DNA of 64,000 nt from Duganella sp. Root1480D1 (GCF_001427305.1 NZ_LMFZ01000012.1:186001-250000); one strand, 5' to 3'; counted from the stretch's first letter, positions 39,794 to 49,400 are shown. The notes: a model not told the origin generated them from the letters alone. Numbers and translations: made by a program.

Positions 39794-42700
39794 CTAGCGA
39801 TAGCATTTGATATCGAAAACTTCAAGTGCACGCACTGGAACAACGCCTGGCGTTCGATTGTGCTCCTCGATAATCAATTGTGCCTGCCCCCTAAGATACG
39901 CAATCAACTCCTCGAACTTCTGGCGGCGCTTGTCGTTGACGTCCCACGTTCTCTCCTCAAGCCGAAATAAGACAAGAACGCCATGTGAGCTGTTATACCC
40001 TTTAAGATACTGACCCAATATTTGGGTGCGAAGCGTATCGACCAGTTCTGCTGCGCTATACCTCCCGTCTGAATCTAGCGGCTTAATCTCTACACAGACG
40101 ACATATTTGTTGCTTGTCGAAAGCTGGATATCAGTCTTCTTGTCATCATCGACTTCCTCCTCTCTTTGCACATTGAAGCGCGCAAGCGGGACACGCTCAG
40201 AAAGGCGCGCGGCAAGCCAAAGTTGCACATCCTTCTCGCGCATTTTCGGCCTGAATAGATTCCTATCGCTGAACGGCCCTTCCTCCACACCGCGTTTGAT
40301 CTCCCCCAACCTTGCTAGAACCTGCTGGAGCAACTGGTCAGCGGAATTTGCCTCCGTTTCGAATCCATCGATCAGCGCCTGCACTTGGTCGAAGCTTGTG
40401 AGCGCTTCAACTTCCGCAACCTGTGATGCATGACCCAATTGCTCAGACCAAAGCCACTGACTTGTAGAATGATCTGGCTCGATCTCGGCTAGCTTAGCCA
40501 ACGCTCGGTTTGCTCCTTCGCTTGGTACTTTTTTAACGATGTTGGGAATGCGCCCGACCAACGACTCAACCGTTGACGTTCGAAATGGAAATGCGTCGTC
40601 CAGGTTCTTTGCATATGGTCGGAAGAGCGCATAAATTTCAACAAGAAGGTTCAAGCGCTCATCGCCATCAATTGCCAACGCTGCCTCAAGATTTCCTATA
40701 TTCTCCGAAAATTGAGTGACGAGCGACTGTCCTCCATCGTTTGCAGACTCAACGCGGGCTTTGAACCACGACCATGCATCTTCAGGTGCACTATACAGCC
40801 ACCGGCGAAGCCAGCCGATATCGATCACTTCGCTGCTGCCCGAATCCTTGACTCTTTCACTGGCTAGCGTTGCTCGCTCTGAAGCAGACAGAATATTCAA
40901 CTCCGCCATCGCATCCCATATTCCCTTTCTAAGCATAGGGTGCGTGACATCATCCGAAACTACGGCTCCTTTCAGTTTGTTGAGCAATGGACGCTGGATC
41001 TCGTGTGGGGCTCCCAACAAGAACCGGATAGCGCTATGAGCTGCCTTACCAGCCTGCTCGGTTTCAGCCTCTCGCAAAACCCATTGCTCTAGCGCTTCCA
41101 CAATTGCCGCTTCGTTGCCAGGCAAGACAGAATCGAAAGTGGACGATGGGCCATTGGGATACCAAACTTCGAGGCGGGCGATTTTGGAAATATCACTCAC
41201 ATCTAATGCACTTCTACGCGCCACAAGAATTTGAGAGCCCGCCGTCGCAAGCAGTAGGCGCCATGGCACCGAGCCATCCGGGTAGTTCGATGGATCATCT
41301 ACATCGTAGCCTTTAAAGTGCTTGATCAGACCAACTGCAAGAGCATCAGCTATGTGTCTTCCGAACTTTTCTGCGACCTCATCTAAATCTACTTCTTCGA
41401 AGAATTTGCTACGTAAGTCGTGAAGAATGTACTGCGTCAACTTGAGCAAAGCATTGTATTCTGCGTTCTCAATAGCTGGCAGTTCATTCGTGATCAGCTC
41501 AATATCGAGCTCCTTCTGCCTTGCTCTTTCGAGCTTCTCTTCCTCTTGCTCAGCAAGGTACGCCTGATGTTCGCCTGAGAATTTTCCTTCCTGTTCTTGA
41601 AACCCCAGAATATACGTCGAGCGCTCCTCCTCGTAGGGCGGGACGATAAAGCGTTGCAACGCCTCTGACTTGAGAGACGCCTCGTAACATAAGCCCACTA
41701 GACGAACGCCGGCTTTGAACCAGGCCCTGTTTACTTCTGCGGGCAATGTCGTGAGGTTCGCTTTCGAAACAACTTCTTCCAAGTCCTCCTTTTCGAGGCC
41801 CACCAAGCAGACATCATGGAAGAGACTTGATCTTCCCTTCACTTCGTCTCGTAGCGCAACCTCATTCAGAAGATGCCAGCGAAGAACGTCATTTCTCGCG
41901 ATCAGCACTTTCACCTTCTTGAATTCATCCAAAGGAGCATAGTTGGTGCGGCGCAGACGTTCTGCCTCCCAAGCGGCGGAAACGCATACGCCGATATCAA
42001 CCTCCGTGCCTGGGAACAGTTCAAGAGCACGTTCGAACACATCTGAGAAAGCGGCATATATCCAAGGCGGCTGCAACATCTCTGACGCTCGCACAGGATC
42101 TAGCCGACTTGGCAAAGATTCCAACAGCGCTTGCAATGCAAGCAGTGCGATCTCGAACTCACTTTCCTCGCTCAGAACCTCGCCAAAGGCTCTTGCCATA
42201 GGCCCACCAATTCCTTCTTCAGGTTCTGCCTGTGAAATCAAATTCTTCAATTCATCCAGCGAGAACCGCCGTAGCCCAATGGCTTCCAACAGCTCTGCGA
42301 TCAACTTGTTATTCTTCGCGAAGTCCCCTGCAAGAAGCTTCGTTTTAAGGTCGCTTAGCTGCTCTTGCGTCCCAACTTTCCCCAGTGCTGTTACAGCTTG
42401 GCGATATATGTAGCCGGTAGGTGATGTTTTCTCCAAAATGCGCTGGATTTCCGCATTGCAGCCAGCGACCTCTCCTTGATAAATGTAGGTAAGTACTGTT
42501 CCACACGCCGCATCATTTTCTGAGAAGTGCACGAGCATCGAAGGAAGAAAGGTCGGACGCAAGGCCGCGCAAACCCGCGCCATCTCGGCACCACTGTTGA
42601 ACCAATCCCGATGCCAACCTTGTGATAGCTTGGTTAGATATCCTTTAAACGCTAGTTCGGCGGTAGGTGCATCCCACCGAGATGGATCACCGTCGAAGAC

Positions 42701-43972
42701 GAATACCTCAGGATGTTTCGTCGCGACCCATCGCCGAATTTCATGATCCAAGGAACATGCCCAACTTAGGCCATAACGACGTGCAGGTATCAACACCGAC
42801 TTGCCATACTGCTCCCGTACAAATAGACGCATCAGGCGTTCAAGCGGAACACCACCGGCCCTCCTGGCCGCAACCCATCGGCCAAAAAGATACTCACGCG
42901 TTGAACGATGATTGAACGTAAAACACTGAAAAGACGATAGGTCAAAGGCAGCTGTACCCAATAGTCGTTTGATCTCTTGAGAGTTCCATTCGCGCAGCAG
43001 CTCCGTTGCATTCAAGCTGGCTCGATTGGAAGTGACCTTTATCGAAATATCCTTCGTCGCAGAGACCTCCATCGCCATAGCGACCAATTCTGCTCCGGAT
43101 TGTGCACGATCCGCTGATAGGGTAGCGACCCTATCGGAATACGATTCATTTTCCTCGCTCAATCGTCGTTCCACATGCGCGCGCATAAGCTCGGTGTAGC
43201 TGGACAGCTTCTGATTACTATTCCAATACTCCACCAGCCATGCAAGATCGCGAGGACTAACTGCCATCGCCGAGTAGTTCCCGCCATGCACAGCGTCCCA
43301 AAAGTCAGATTCATTTATAACGTTGAAGTGACGAGACAATTTTACTTGTTCGGTTCGCGAAAGCGGCTCGAGCACAAGCGGTTCAACCTCTTCGACCTGA
43401 GGAAGTACGGCGTAGCCCGAAGCAAAATCATTTTGATTTGAAATGACATACTGCGCCGAGCACAGAGGTTGTGTCAGCAAGCTGTGCACTGCATCTCGGA
43501 CCTCGGGCACAGCCCAATCATAAAACCGACTGGAGAGAAAGATCTGTGTTCGATGAAGCTGCTTCTTTAATCGACGATGTACCCCAAGAAGTGCTTTTCT
43601 AAAATCATTAGGGTCACTCAATCTCGCTTCGTCGATTGAGTCTAAGAAGAAGATCCCTTTTCCACTTGCGTTCGCCTCCCATTTCTCCAGGCGCGCCTCC
43701 TCAATAGGATCTATGTTCCAACTATCGCCATCGATCTGACATAGCGGCACAAACAAAGTAAACGCGTTCTCCGCCATTTCAGTTGCTCGCAACCTGAACT
43801 CTGTTGTCTTCCCGATGCCTGGGGAACCGAGGATAACGACTACTGGCTTCGTTAGCTGCTCCCATTTGAGCCCGATACGATCATTATGAAATTGCTTTGC
43901 CATTGCATCGAGATCGTCAACTTCTGAGTAGCGACGAAATTCACGTACAAGTGAGACTGTTTTGGTCATCAT
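39794..43972 (-). CDS. Large STAND-like P-loop NTPase with C-terminal PD-(D/E)XK-type nuclease motif
   Basis: A 1392-aa protein. Near the N-terminus is a P-loop ATPase: Walker A GSPGIGKTT (residues 49-57) and Walker B IFFLDSIDEA (about 107-116), with a TQIFLSSRF sensor-like segment, as in NACHT/STAND proteins. A long helical-repeat-like middle follows. The C-terminal 150 residues hold D1281 and E1295-x-K1297 (KTDIQL then CVEIKPL), a PD-(D/E)XK nuclease signature. The ATG pair at 43967-43972 is my start; the frame is open for 45 codons upstream. Architecture fits an anti-phage sensor-effector, but the protein is not one I can name. It diverges from the AlpA-primase operon. Codon use is AT-richer than the core genes. 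Confidence 0.8.
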   Translation of the reverse strand: MMTKTVSLVREFRRYSEVDDLDAMAKQFHNDRIGLKWEQLTKPVVVILGSPGIGKTTEFRLRATEMAENAFTLFVPLCQIDGDSWNIDPIEEARLEKWEANASGKGIFFLDSIDEARLSDPNDFRKALLGVHRRLKKQLHRTQIFLSSRFYDWAVPEVRDAVHSLLTQPLCSAQYVISNQNDFASGYAVLPQVEEVEPLVLEPLSRTEQVKLSRHFNVINESDFWDAVHGGNYSAMAVSPRDLAWLVEYWNSNQKLSSYTELMRAHVERRLSEENESYSDRVATLSADRAQSGAELVAMAMEVSATKDISIKVTSNRASLNATELLREWNSQEIKRLLGTAAFDLSSFQCFTFNHRSTREYLFGRWVAARRAGGVPLERLMRLFVREQYGKSVLIPARRYGLSWACSLDHEIRRWVATKHPEVFVFDGDPSRWDAPTAELAFKGYLTKLSQGWHRDWFNSGAEMARVCAALRPTFLPSMLVHFSENDAACGTVLTYIYQGEVAGCNAEIQRILEKTSPTGYIYRQAVTALGKVGTQEQLSDLKTKLLAGDFAKNNKLIAELLEAIGLRRFSLDELKNLISQAEPEEGIGGPMARAFGEVLSEESEFEIALLALQALLESLPSRLDPVRASEMLQPPWIYAAFSDVFERALELFPGTEVDIGVCVSAAWEAERLRRTNYAPLDEFKKVKVLIARNDVLRWHLLNEVALRDEVKGRSSLFHDVCLVGLEKEDLEEVVSKANLTTLPAEVNRAWFKAGVRLVGLCYEASLKSEALQRFIVPPYEEERSTYILGFQEQEGKFSGEHQAYLAEQEEEKLERARQKELDIELITNELPAIENAEYNALLKLTQYILHDLRSKFFEEVDLDEVAEKFGRHIADALAVGLIKHFKGYDVDDPSNYPDGSVPWRLLLATAGSQILVARRSALDVSDISKIARLEVWYPNGPSSTFDSVLPGNEAAIVEALEQWVLREAETEQAGKAAHSAIRFLLGAPHEIQRPLLNKLKGAVVSDDVTHPMLRKGIWDAMAELNILSASERATLASERVKDSGSSEVIDIGWLRRWLYSAPEDAWSWFKARVESANDGGQSLVTQFSENIGNLEAALAIDGDERLNLLVEIYALFRPYAKNLDDAFPFRTSTVESLVGRIPNIVKKVPSEGANRALAKLAEIEPDHSTSQWLWSEQLGHASQVAEVEALTSFDQVQALIDGFETEANSADQLLQQVLARLGEIKRGVEEGPFSDRNLFRPKMREKDVQLWLAARLSERVPLARFNVQREEEVDDDKKTDIQLSTSNKYVVCVEIKPLDSDGRYSAAELVDTLRTQILGQYLKGYNSSHGVLVLFRLEERTWDVNDKRRQKFEELIAYLRGQAQLIIEEHNRTPGVVPVRALEVFDIKCYR

Positions 43973-44428
43973 GAGCAGGTTGGGGACGGCTATCGCGCCG
44001 ACACTTTTGACAAGGAGTGCTCTTATTTTACATAGCCCACAACCCATGAAAAAAAACTCATCAAAACAGGTAGTTAAGATAGTGAATCTTGAATATTCCA
44101 CTCGCAACGCGACAGGGTTTTACCCTGTCAAATCAGGCACATACAGAAAAATTAGCCCTTTACATCTCACGCTGGATAAGGCTAGACTTCAGCCGTCAGC
44201 AAACAACGCATTGAGAAACTCAATGCGGGGGCAACCAATTATTTGGCTGTTCTTGACCATGGAAGAAGGCTCACCCATTTAACTCGCTGTTGATGGGATG
44301 CCGCCTTCCGGGCGAAATCGAGTGATGAGCCGCACGGGGCGGTTAGACAGCGAACCCTTACCAATCATAGGGGTTCGTCCGTCTATCGTTTCCGAATGGA
44401 CGGCGGGCCTCTGCAACGGAGGTTACTC
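43973..44428. other. Divergent regulatory gap with three hairpin-forming repeats
   Basis: No convincing gene lies in these 456 bp. Three inverted repeats are present: GACAGGGT-TTT-ACCCTGTC (44111-44129), GCATTGAG-AAA-CTCAATGC (44208-44226), and CGAACCC...GGGTTCG (44351-44377). They lie between the STAND gene and the replication operon. They could be operators, terminators or a structured leader RNA. P4-type satellites use a small structured RNA in this position for immunity, which makes the third possibility worth testing. Confidence 0.5.
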
Positions 44429-44638
44429 ATGGAAACCATTCCCGATAACTGGTGGACTCTTCCCGTTCAAAAGGTGAAGCAAGCCGCAGTAATTCTTGCG
44501 AGATCGCGTGCATCCATCTATCTCGATGTCCAACGCGGTGAACTTGACCTGGTGAAGATCGGCGAAAAATCATCCGCCATCACCACTGCTTCCATCTTGC
44601 GTTACTGCGCCCGTCGAGGCATCGAGGTTAAGAAATGA
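44429..44638 (+). CDS. Small helix-turn-helix (AlpA/excisionase-like) protein
   Basis: A 69-aa protein beginning METIPDNWWTLPVQKVKQAAVILARSR... with the ATG 6 bases after GGAGG. The segment VKQAAVILARSRASIYLDVQRGEL looks like a small MerR/AlpA-type HTH as used in satellite-phage excision and regulation. It overlaps the next gene by 4 bp, making it first in the HTH-hypothetical-primase operon. Confidence 0.62.
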   Translation: METIPDNWWTLPVQKVKQAAVILARSRASIYLDVQRGELDLVKIGEKSSAITTASILRYCARRGIEVKK

Positions 44639-44994
44639 CCAAGCCAAAACGCTACCCTCGTGCGCGTTCAGCATTGCACGCTCGATTTTTGAGCAGCCAG
44701 GGGCTACCCGTTCGAAAACCATTTCACAACGAATGGATCGGTCCTGCTACGCCAACGGGGCTTATCGAATTGCTCCGCAATAGATATGTATTTGACGATG
44801 AAATGACCTCTAAGGTACTTGGCCTGTTGAACAGTGTTGCCAGCGGTCGGGCGATCAAGTGCGGCAACAAAATTTCGATGATCCCTGCCGGGCCAGGGAA
44901 AGTGATGATTCAACTTCGCCCCCGAGAAATCGCTTCGGCTTCGGCCGGGTTTAAGGCTCGACCGCTTGCAGTGAAAGGTGGCCAAAACCCATGA
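44635..44994 (+). CDS. Hypothetical protein of the satellite replication operon
   Basis: A 119-aa basic protein (MTKPKRYPRARSALHARFLS), without recognised domain. It overlaps both neighbours by 4 bp (ATGA), so it is translated as part of the operon. A role in replication or regulation is inferred from position only. Confidence 0.6.
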   Translation: MTKPKRYPRARSALHARFLSSQGLPVRKPFHNEWIGPATPTGLIELLRNRYVFDDEMTSKVLGLLNSVASGRAIKCGNKISMIPAGPGKVMIQLRPREIASASAGFKARPLAVKGGQNP

Positions 44995-47330
44995 GCAGCT
45001 TCACATCGATTGAATTGACACGGTTCCCAGCCGCAAGCAGGCCAACAGGCAAGAGATCGACATTGAGTTGGCAGGACTTCACTCGCATGTTCGAGGTGCC
45101 ACGAGAGTATGCCAGCATCGATGAGCTTCCTTTGTTTAGCTGCACGCAGTTTGCTGACGACTATCGGAATGCGCAGAACGCGCGCATGACCTACGCGATT
45201 GTTGGAGATCACGACGCAGGGACCATGCAGCCACAACAAGCAGCGAAAATTCTTCTTGAACATGGAGTTCAGGCTGTCATCTACACAACAAGAAGGCATA
45301 GGCCAGAAAAGCCGCGCTTCCGCGTAGTAGCAAGACTGACGAAACCTGTCGAAGCTAAAAAGCACCTCCATTTTGTTCGGGTACTGAACCACCTGTTGAA
45401 CGGAGCTCTTGCGCGAGAGTCCGAATTGTCGCACCAGGCCTGGTTTTTCGGACGCGTCAAGAATTCGGAATATACCTTCATTCAGACCGAAGGCAGCCCA
45501 CTTGATTTTGCCGAAGGGATAGAGTTCGAACCGAGTGAACTGCCTTGCGGCGCGGAAAATGCATCATCCGATATCGCGCGTGGGAGCTTGCCGGGGGCAC
45601 CGGTTGACAACGATGATTTCCTGTCCTGGCTCACGCCTTCACCAGAGTCACCTACACGTGAAGCGGCAGAACGTATCGCGAGCATGCTTCAGGCTGCGTG
45701 TCCCGATCCGGACATTGGTGGCTACAAAGTTTGGTTCGACCATCTGGCGATGGTTCACTCTAGCAGTCATCCCGATGCAAAAGAGATTGCTCGCACGTGG
45801 AGTAAGCAGGGGAAGATGTACAGCAAAAAAGAGTTCGACAAAACCTGGAAAAGCTTGGCTATCGACCGACCAAGCTTGCTTACATTGGGTACGCTGCATA
45901 TGCGCGCAACGCAAAATGGTTGGAGCGACCCACGCGCAGTTCGTCACGATACTTTTGGTGACATCAGCAATGCACGCCGCTTTGCAGCCAAATACTGCCG
46001 CCAGTTCCTCTACGTGCATGCTGTCGGCAAGTGGCTTCGATGGGACAAAGTTAGATGGGTGTGGTGCAATAGTGGTGAGGCTACGAAGGCTGCGAGAACG
46101 ATAGCGGTCGAGGCACTGGAAGAGGCGAATGCCGCATTGTGCGCAGATCCAACGGACAGAGCCAAAAACAACCAGAATCAGGCGCTTGCTGTGCATCGAA
46201 ATGCTCGCCGTCTCGATGCGCTGCTGCACGTCGCCGCCACTGAAGACGGGATGAGTATTCCCAATCCGTCGTTTCTCGATTCTGATCCTATGCTCCTTGG
46301 CGTTCGAAATGGCGTCGTGGATCTGATGTCTGGCACGCTGCTGACGCCTGCGCCGGAAATGCGGATTAGCAGACAAGCCGGAGCCTCATTCAATAGAGAG
46401 GCGAAATGCCCGCAATGGCTCGCTTTTCTGAATGCCGTATTCAATGAAGATGCGGAGACCATTGCATTTGTTCAGCGGATGGTGGGGTATGCACTTACGG
46501 GGCGGATGGACGAAGAAATCCTCTTCTTCCTGCTTGGCACTGGGGCGAATGGAAAGTCGGTCTTCGCCAACATTCTTCACGCTATTTTCGGAGAGTATGC
46601 GGTCACCGTGCGCTCAACGATGCTGGCCCGCGACGCGAAAGGCAGTGGCAGCGAAGCCGAAAGGGAAAAAGCTCGGCTCCCTGGTGCGCGCCTGGCACTG
46701 ATTAACGAAGTTGGGATCAACGATGTCTTCGACGACCAGCGTGTGAAAGAGCTCGTTAGCCGTGAGCATATCAGCGCTCGCGCCTTGTACGGGGAGTCAT
46801 TTGACTTCATGCCAACCCACACCATATTCATCCGAGGAAATCATCAGCCTGTGGCCCTGGACGCCGGAGATGGATTTTGGCGACGCATCGCATTGGTTAG
46901 GTTCAAACGCCAGTTCAACGAGTGCGAACGCGTTCCCGATTTGGACAGACGCATACTGGAAACTGAGCGCGACGGAGTTCTCATGTGGGCTATTGATGGC
47001 TGCCTGAGTTGGCAAAAAACCGGAATGAGCATCCCGCGCACGATCCGTAAGGACGGTGATCAGTACAGGCGAGACAGCGATCAACTTGGAGAGTGGATAG
47101 AGACACGCTGCCAAGTCGATGAATCGGCAGAGACCCCCGTGGCACTGCTTTTTGAAGACTACTGCGAGTACCTTAGGAGCGGCGGGATGCGCACTCCTTC
47201 AAAGCCTGTTTTCAGTCGCCTCCTTGCTCAACGGGGGTTTGAGGCCGGAAGGACTAAGGCCACAAGATTCATTCGAAAACTAGCGCTGATCGACGACTTC
47301 TCCATCAAGGCGGAGGACGACGAGTTGTAG
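44991..47330 (+). CDS. P4-type primase-helicase (PriCT-2, D5_N, SF3 helicase)
   Basis: A 779-aa replication protein. The N-terminal third (about 1-200) is probably a primase-polymerase domain. A PriCT-2 segment (FLSWLTPSPESPTREAAERI at about 215 onward) follows, then D5_N and an SF3 helicase with Walker A GTGANGKSVF (K522) and downstream ALINEVGIND, HTIFIRGNHQP and FWRRIALVRF. This is the arrangement of satellite P4 alpha-like replicases. It starts 4 bp inside the preceding gene. With the iterons at 47578-47656 it suggests that the element can replicate by itself after excision. Confidence 0.9.
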   Translation: MSSFTSIELTRFPAASRPTGKRSTLSWQDFTRMFEVPREYASIDELPLFSCTQFADDYRNAQNARMTYAIVGDHDAGTMQPQQAAKILLEHGVQAVIYTTRRHRPEKPRFRVVARLTKPVEAKKHLHFVRVLNHLLNGALARESELSHQAWFFGRVKNSEYTFIQTEGSPLDFAEGIEFEPSELPCGAENASSDIARGSLPGAPVDNDDFLSWLTPSPESPTREAAERIASMLQAACPDPDIGGYKVWFDHLAMVHSSSHPDAKEIARTWSKQGKMYSKKEFDKTWKSLAIDRPSLLTLGTLHMRATQNGWSDPRAVRHDTFGDISNARRFAAKYCRQFLYVHAVGKWLRWDKVRWVWCNSGEATKAARTIAVEALEEANAALCADPTDRAKNNQNQALAVHRNARRLDALLHVAATEDGMSIPNPSFLDSDPMLLGVRNGVVDLMSGTLLTPAPEMRISRQAGASFNREAKCPQWLAFLNAVFNEDAETIAFVQRMVGYALTGRMDEEILFFLLGTGANGKSVFANILHAIFGEYAVTVRSTMLARDAKGSGSEAEREKARLPGARLALINEVGINDVFDDQRVKELVSREHISARALYGESFDFMPTHTIFIRGNHQPVALDAGDGFWRRIALVRFKRQFNECERVPDLDRRILETERDGVLMWAIDGCLSWQKTGMSIPRTIRKDGDQYRRDSDQLGEWIETRCQVDESAETPVALLFEDYCEYLRSGGMRTPSKPVFSRLLAQRGFEAGRTKATRFIRKLALIDDFSIKAEDDEL

Positions 47331-47404
47331 CGATTAGGTGACGGAAGTGACGCAATTCGGTTCATTCCCCTAAACCTTTTCCATGCATAGACAAAGGAGA
47401 ATTT

Positions 47405-47539
47405 ATGAGAAATGAGCTGATTCGCGTCACCACCGTCACCGGCCTCGCCTTTGTGCATTGTTGGTGCCATGCGAGGCTCAGAAAATTCGCAGATGGCGGG
47501 GCTCTACGCACCCTCATGGCTAGATATATCGCTAGGTAG
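47405..47539 (+). CDS. 44-aa small ORF with a strong ribosome binding site
   Basis: A short frame beginning MRNELIRVTTVTGLAFVHC, rich in Arg, Cys and His. AAAGGAG lies 5 bases before the ATG, the best ribosome site in this gap. It sits between the primase and the iterons. Whether it is made, and its role, are unknown; small proteins in this place in satellites sometimes regulate replication. Confidence 0.4.
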   Translation: MRNELIRVTTVTGLAFVHCWCHARLRKFADGGALRTLMARYIAR

Positions 47540-47577
47540 TACCTTTCGGCCGAAGCAGTCCCGCCATCAGCAGACCA

Positions 47578-47656
47578 GTGAAACCGTGAAGCCGTGAAGC
47601 CGTGAACCCATATACCCGTGAATGCCTGAACAGTGAAGCCGTGAAACCGTGAAGCC
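47578..47656. repeat. Octamer repeats (GTGAARCC), probable replication iterons
   Basis: Near-perfect 8-bp repeats in two groups: GTGAAACC, GTGAAGCC, GTGAAGCC, GTGAACCC at 47578-47609 and GTGAAGCC, GTGAAACC, GTGAAGCC at 47633-47656, with degenerate units between. They lie 250 bp behind a P4-like primase-helicase. P4 alpha protein binds short GTGAAC-containing iterons, so these are the likely origin of replication. Confidence 0.65.
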
Positions 47657-47749
47657 GATAAGGCTCTTTACGCAGTCTAGACAGACAGGTTGGCCCCGAG
47701 AGCGGCCAGCAATGGCAATTCAACTTTCGTATTCTTAAAAGGACAAAAT

Positions 47750-48706
47750 ATGAAGACCAGCAGCACAAGGAATGAGATCCAAGACCGAATCTCCGTTGTT
47801 TCCAACGATATCGCAGAAGTGACGAAGCGCTGCTCTAAGGTGCGCGCTCAAATGAATCCTATTACCGCCCGCATCTCTGAATTGGAGCAGCAAATCAAAG
47901 CACGCGACTGGACGCTCACTGGAAGCCGACCCAAGGGCTGTACTGAGACGGTGAAGGATGCCAGTGATATCCGGCGTAAATTGTATGCAGAGCGAAGTAA
48001 GCTCACGCGAGAACTGAGCGAACTGCAAGGACAGGTTGCGCCAATGAATCGTCAACTCTCGGAGCTGAGAGGCGATCTGCACGCGCTCAAGCAGTCAGCG
48101 GTAACTCCAGAATCATTGCAACTCGAGATCGACGCGGCCAGTGCAATTTTGACTGGCCTGGAGGACGAAAGAACAGCTCTCGTGAGCATCCTAAATAACG
48201 CCGAAGATCAGATGGGTGAAATTTCGAAGCTTGAATCCGAGGAAACCCATGCAACAGAGCGTTTGACCGAAACTCAAGCAAAATCCTTCCTCGCTACGCC
48301 TCAAACAGCAGCCGGAATGAAGCGCGCGGTTATCGAGGCGGAGAAGGCTCTGAAGCATTGCTATGACAAAGCTTTGGAAGCACGAGCAGCTCGGCCTATG
48401 GTGCTTTCGAACATCAACAAGGCCAAGGAGGAACTGAGATCGATTGACGAACGGATCGAGCAGCAGAAAAATAATCTGGAGGAAAAGCAGAATCAGCTTT
48501 GGAAAATCGAAGCGTATGATGATTGGGAAGGAATCATGTCGTCGGTGCGCAGGGCATTGCGTAAAATGCTGAAGGGGGACCGAGCTATCGGACGCGCCCT
48601 CGTCGAAGCGTTGATGCATGAAGGCCTGCGAGAATTTGACGAGAAGGGACGCTTGATTCGCCCTAGCTGGCTCCACTCGAGCGGGGCTAGCCTTGACAAT
48701 ATCTGA
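47750..48706 (+). CDS. Long coiled-coil protein, unknown function
   Basis: A 318-aa protein made almost wholly of heptad-repeat helices (for example MNRQLSELRGDLHALKQS and LRSIDERIEQQKNNLEEKQ) with a short globular end (about 260-318). AAAAGGAC lies 8 bases before the ATG. It could be a structural, tail-fibre-like or defence accessory component. No recognised family and no enzymatic motif. It is the first gene after the iterons. Confidence 0.6.
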   Translation: MKTSSTRNEIQDRISVVSNDIAEVTKRCSKVRAQMNPITARISELEQQIKARDWTLTGSRPKGCTETVKDASDIRRKLYAERSKLTRELSELQGQVAPMNRQLSELRGDLHALKQSAVTPESLQLEIDAASAILTGLEDERTALVSILNNAEDQMGEISKLESEETHATERLTETQAKSFLATPQTAAGMKRAVIEAEKALKHCYDKALEARAARPMVLSNINKAKEELRSIDERIEQQKNNLEEKQNQLWKIEAYDDWEGIMSSVRRALRKMLKGDRAIGRALVEALMHEGLREFDEKGRLIRPSWLHSSGASLDNI

Positions 48707-48833
48707 CACCTCGTCAACGGATACGTTGTAAGCCAACTTTGCCCGGCGCAACGCCGGGCATTCAGAATCTCTTGCAATAGTGACAGTCGTGTGAGTTGAT
48801 GCACTCCGATGTATAAATGGAGCACACCAATCC

Positions 48834-49337
48834 TCAGAGATCGCTCTTCCCCGCCTTGGCCTCGGCCTCGTGCAGCGCCTTAAGCCCCTTTAAATCCACA
48901 AGCATAACTTCGCCAGCAATCTCATTGACTGTCAGTTGGTCATCACCGTTCGACCAGAAAACAGCTTTTGCGTGAGAAGCGGCTCGAGCAGGAGGACCAA
49001 ATTTTTCTGTGAGAGATCGAATAACGCCAGGCTGAGAAAAGCCGCCAGTCTGAACCAACTTAAACATCACCGATACGATTCGTCCATCAAGCGCGACTAC
49101 CCCTCCATAAGTCACAGCCGCTCCCCCGAGAGATTTATCTTCGAGTACACACGCAACCCTTCGTCCTTGCAGACCGACTTTCTTGTTGGGGCTTGGGCAG
49201 TCGCTGAAGGCCATACCTGTTCGGTAGCCCTTAAGTTCCAGCGGCACATCGGTGTGGCTTGTCAGGCCTGGGATAGTAGTGCTGCAGCCGCTAAGCAGCA
49301 CACAAAGTAGTGCTGTGGACTTCATCATTTTTTTCAT
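48834..49337 (-). CDS. Predicted lipoprotein, unknown
   Basis: A 167-aa protein with a lipoprotein signal, STALLCVLLSGCSTT (lipobox LSGC, near residue 18). I start at the second Met cluster (MKKMMKSTAL), which has GAGGAA ahead; an upstream in-frame ATG would add 10 residues. The mature part ends in SLTEKFGPPARAA and VDLKGLKALHEA. It reads away from the XRE gene. No family assigned. Confidence 0.62.
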   Translation of the reverse strand: MKKMMKSTALLCVLLSGCSTTIPGLTSHTDVPLELKGYRTGMAFSDCPSPNKKVGLQGRRVACVLEDKSLGGAAVTYGGVVALDGRIVSVMFKLVQTGGFSQPGVIRSLTEKFGPPARAASHAKAVFWSNGDDQLTVNEIAGEVMLVDLKGLKALHEAEAKAGKSDL

Positions 49338-49400
49338 TGTTTCCTCGCCAATTATATATCGTTTCATGCTTCCCAGTTCACGGTAAAGTCAACACAAATA

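Noticed and set aside
47578..47656. CRISPR-like array
   Set aside because: The repeat unit is only 8 bp without unique spacers and no cas genes are present. Iterons explain it better.
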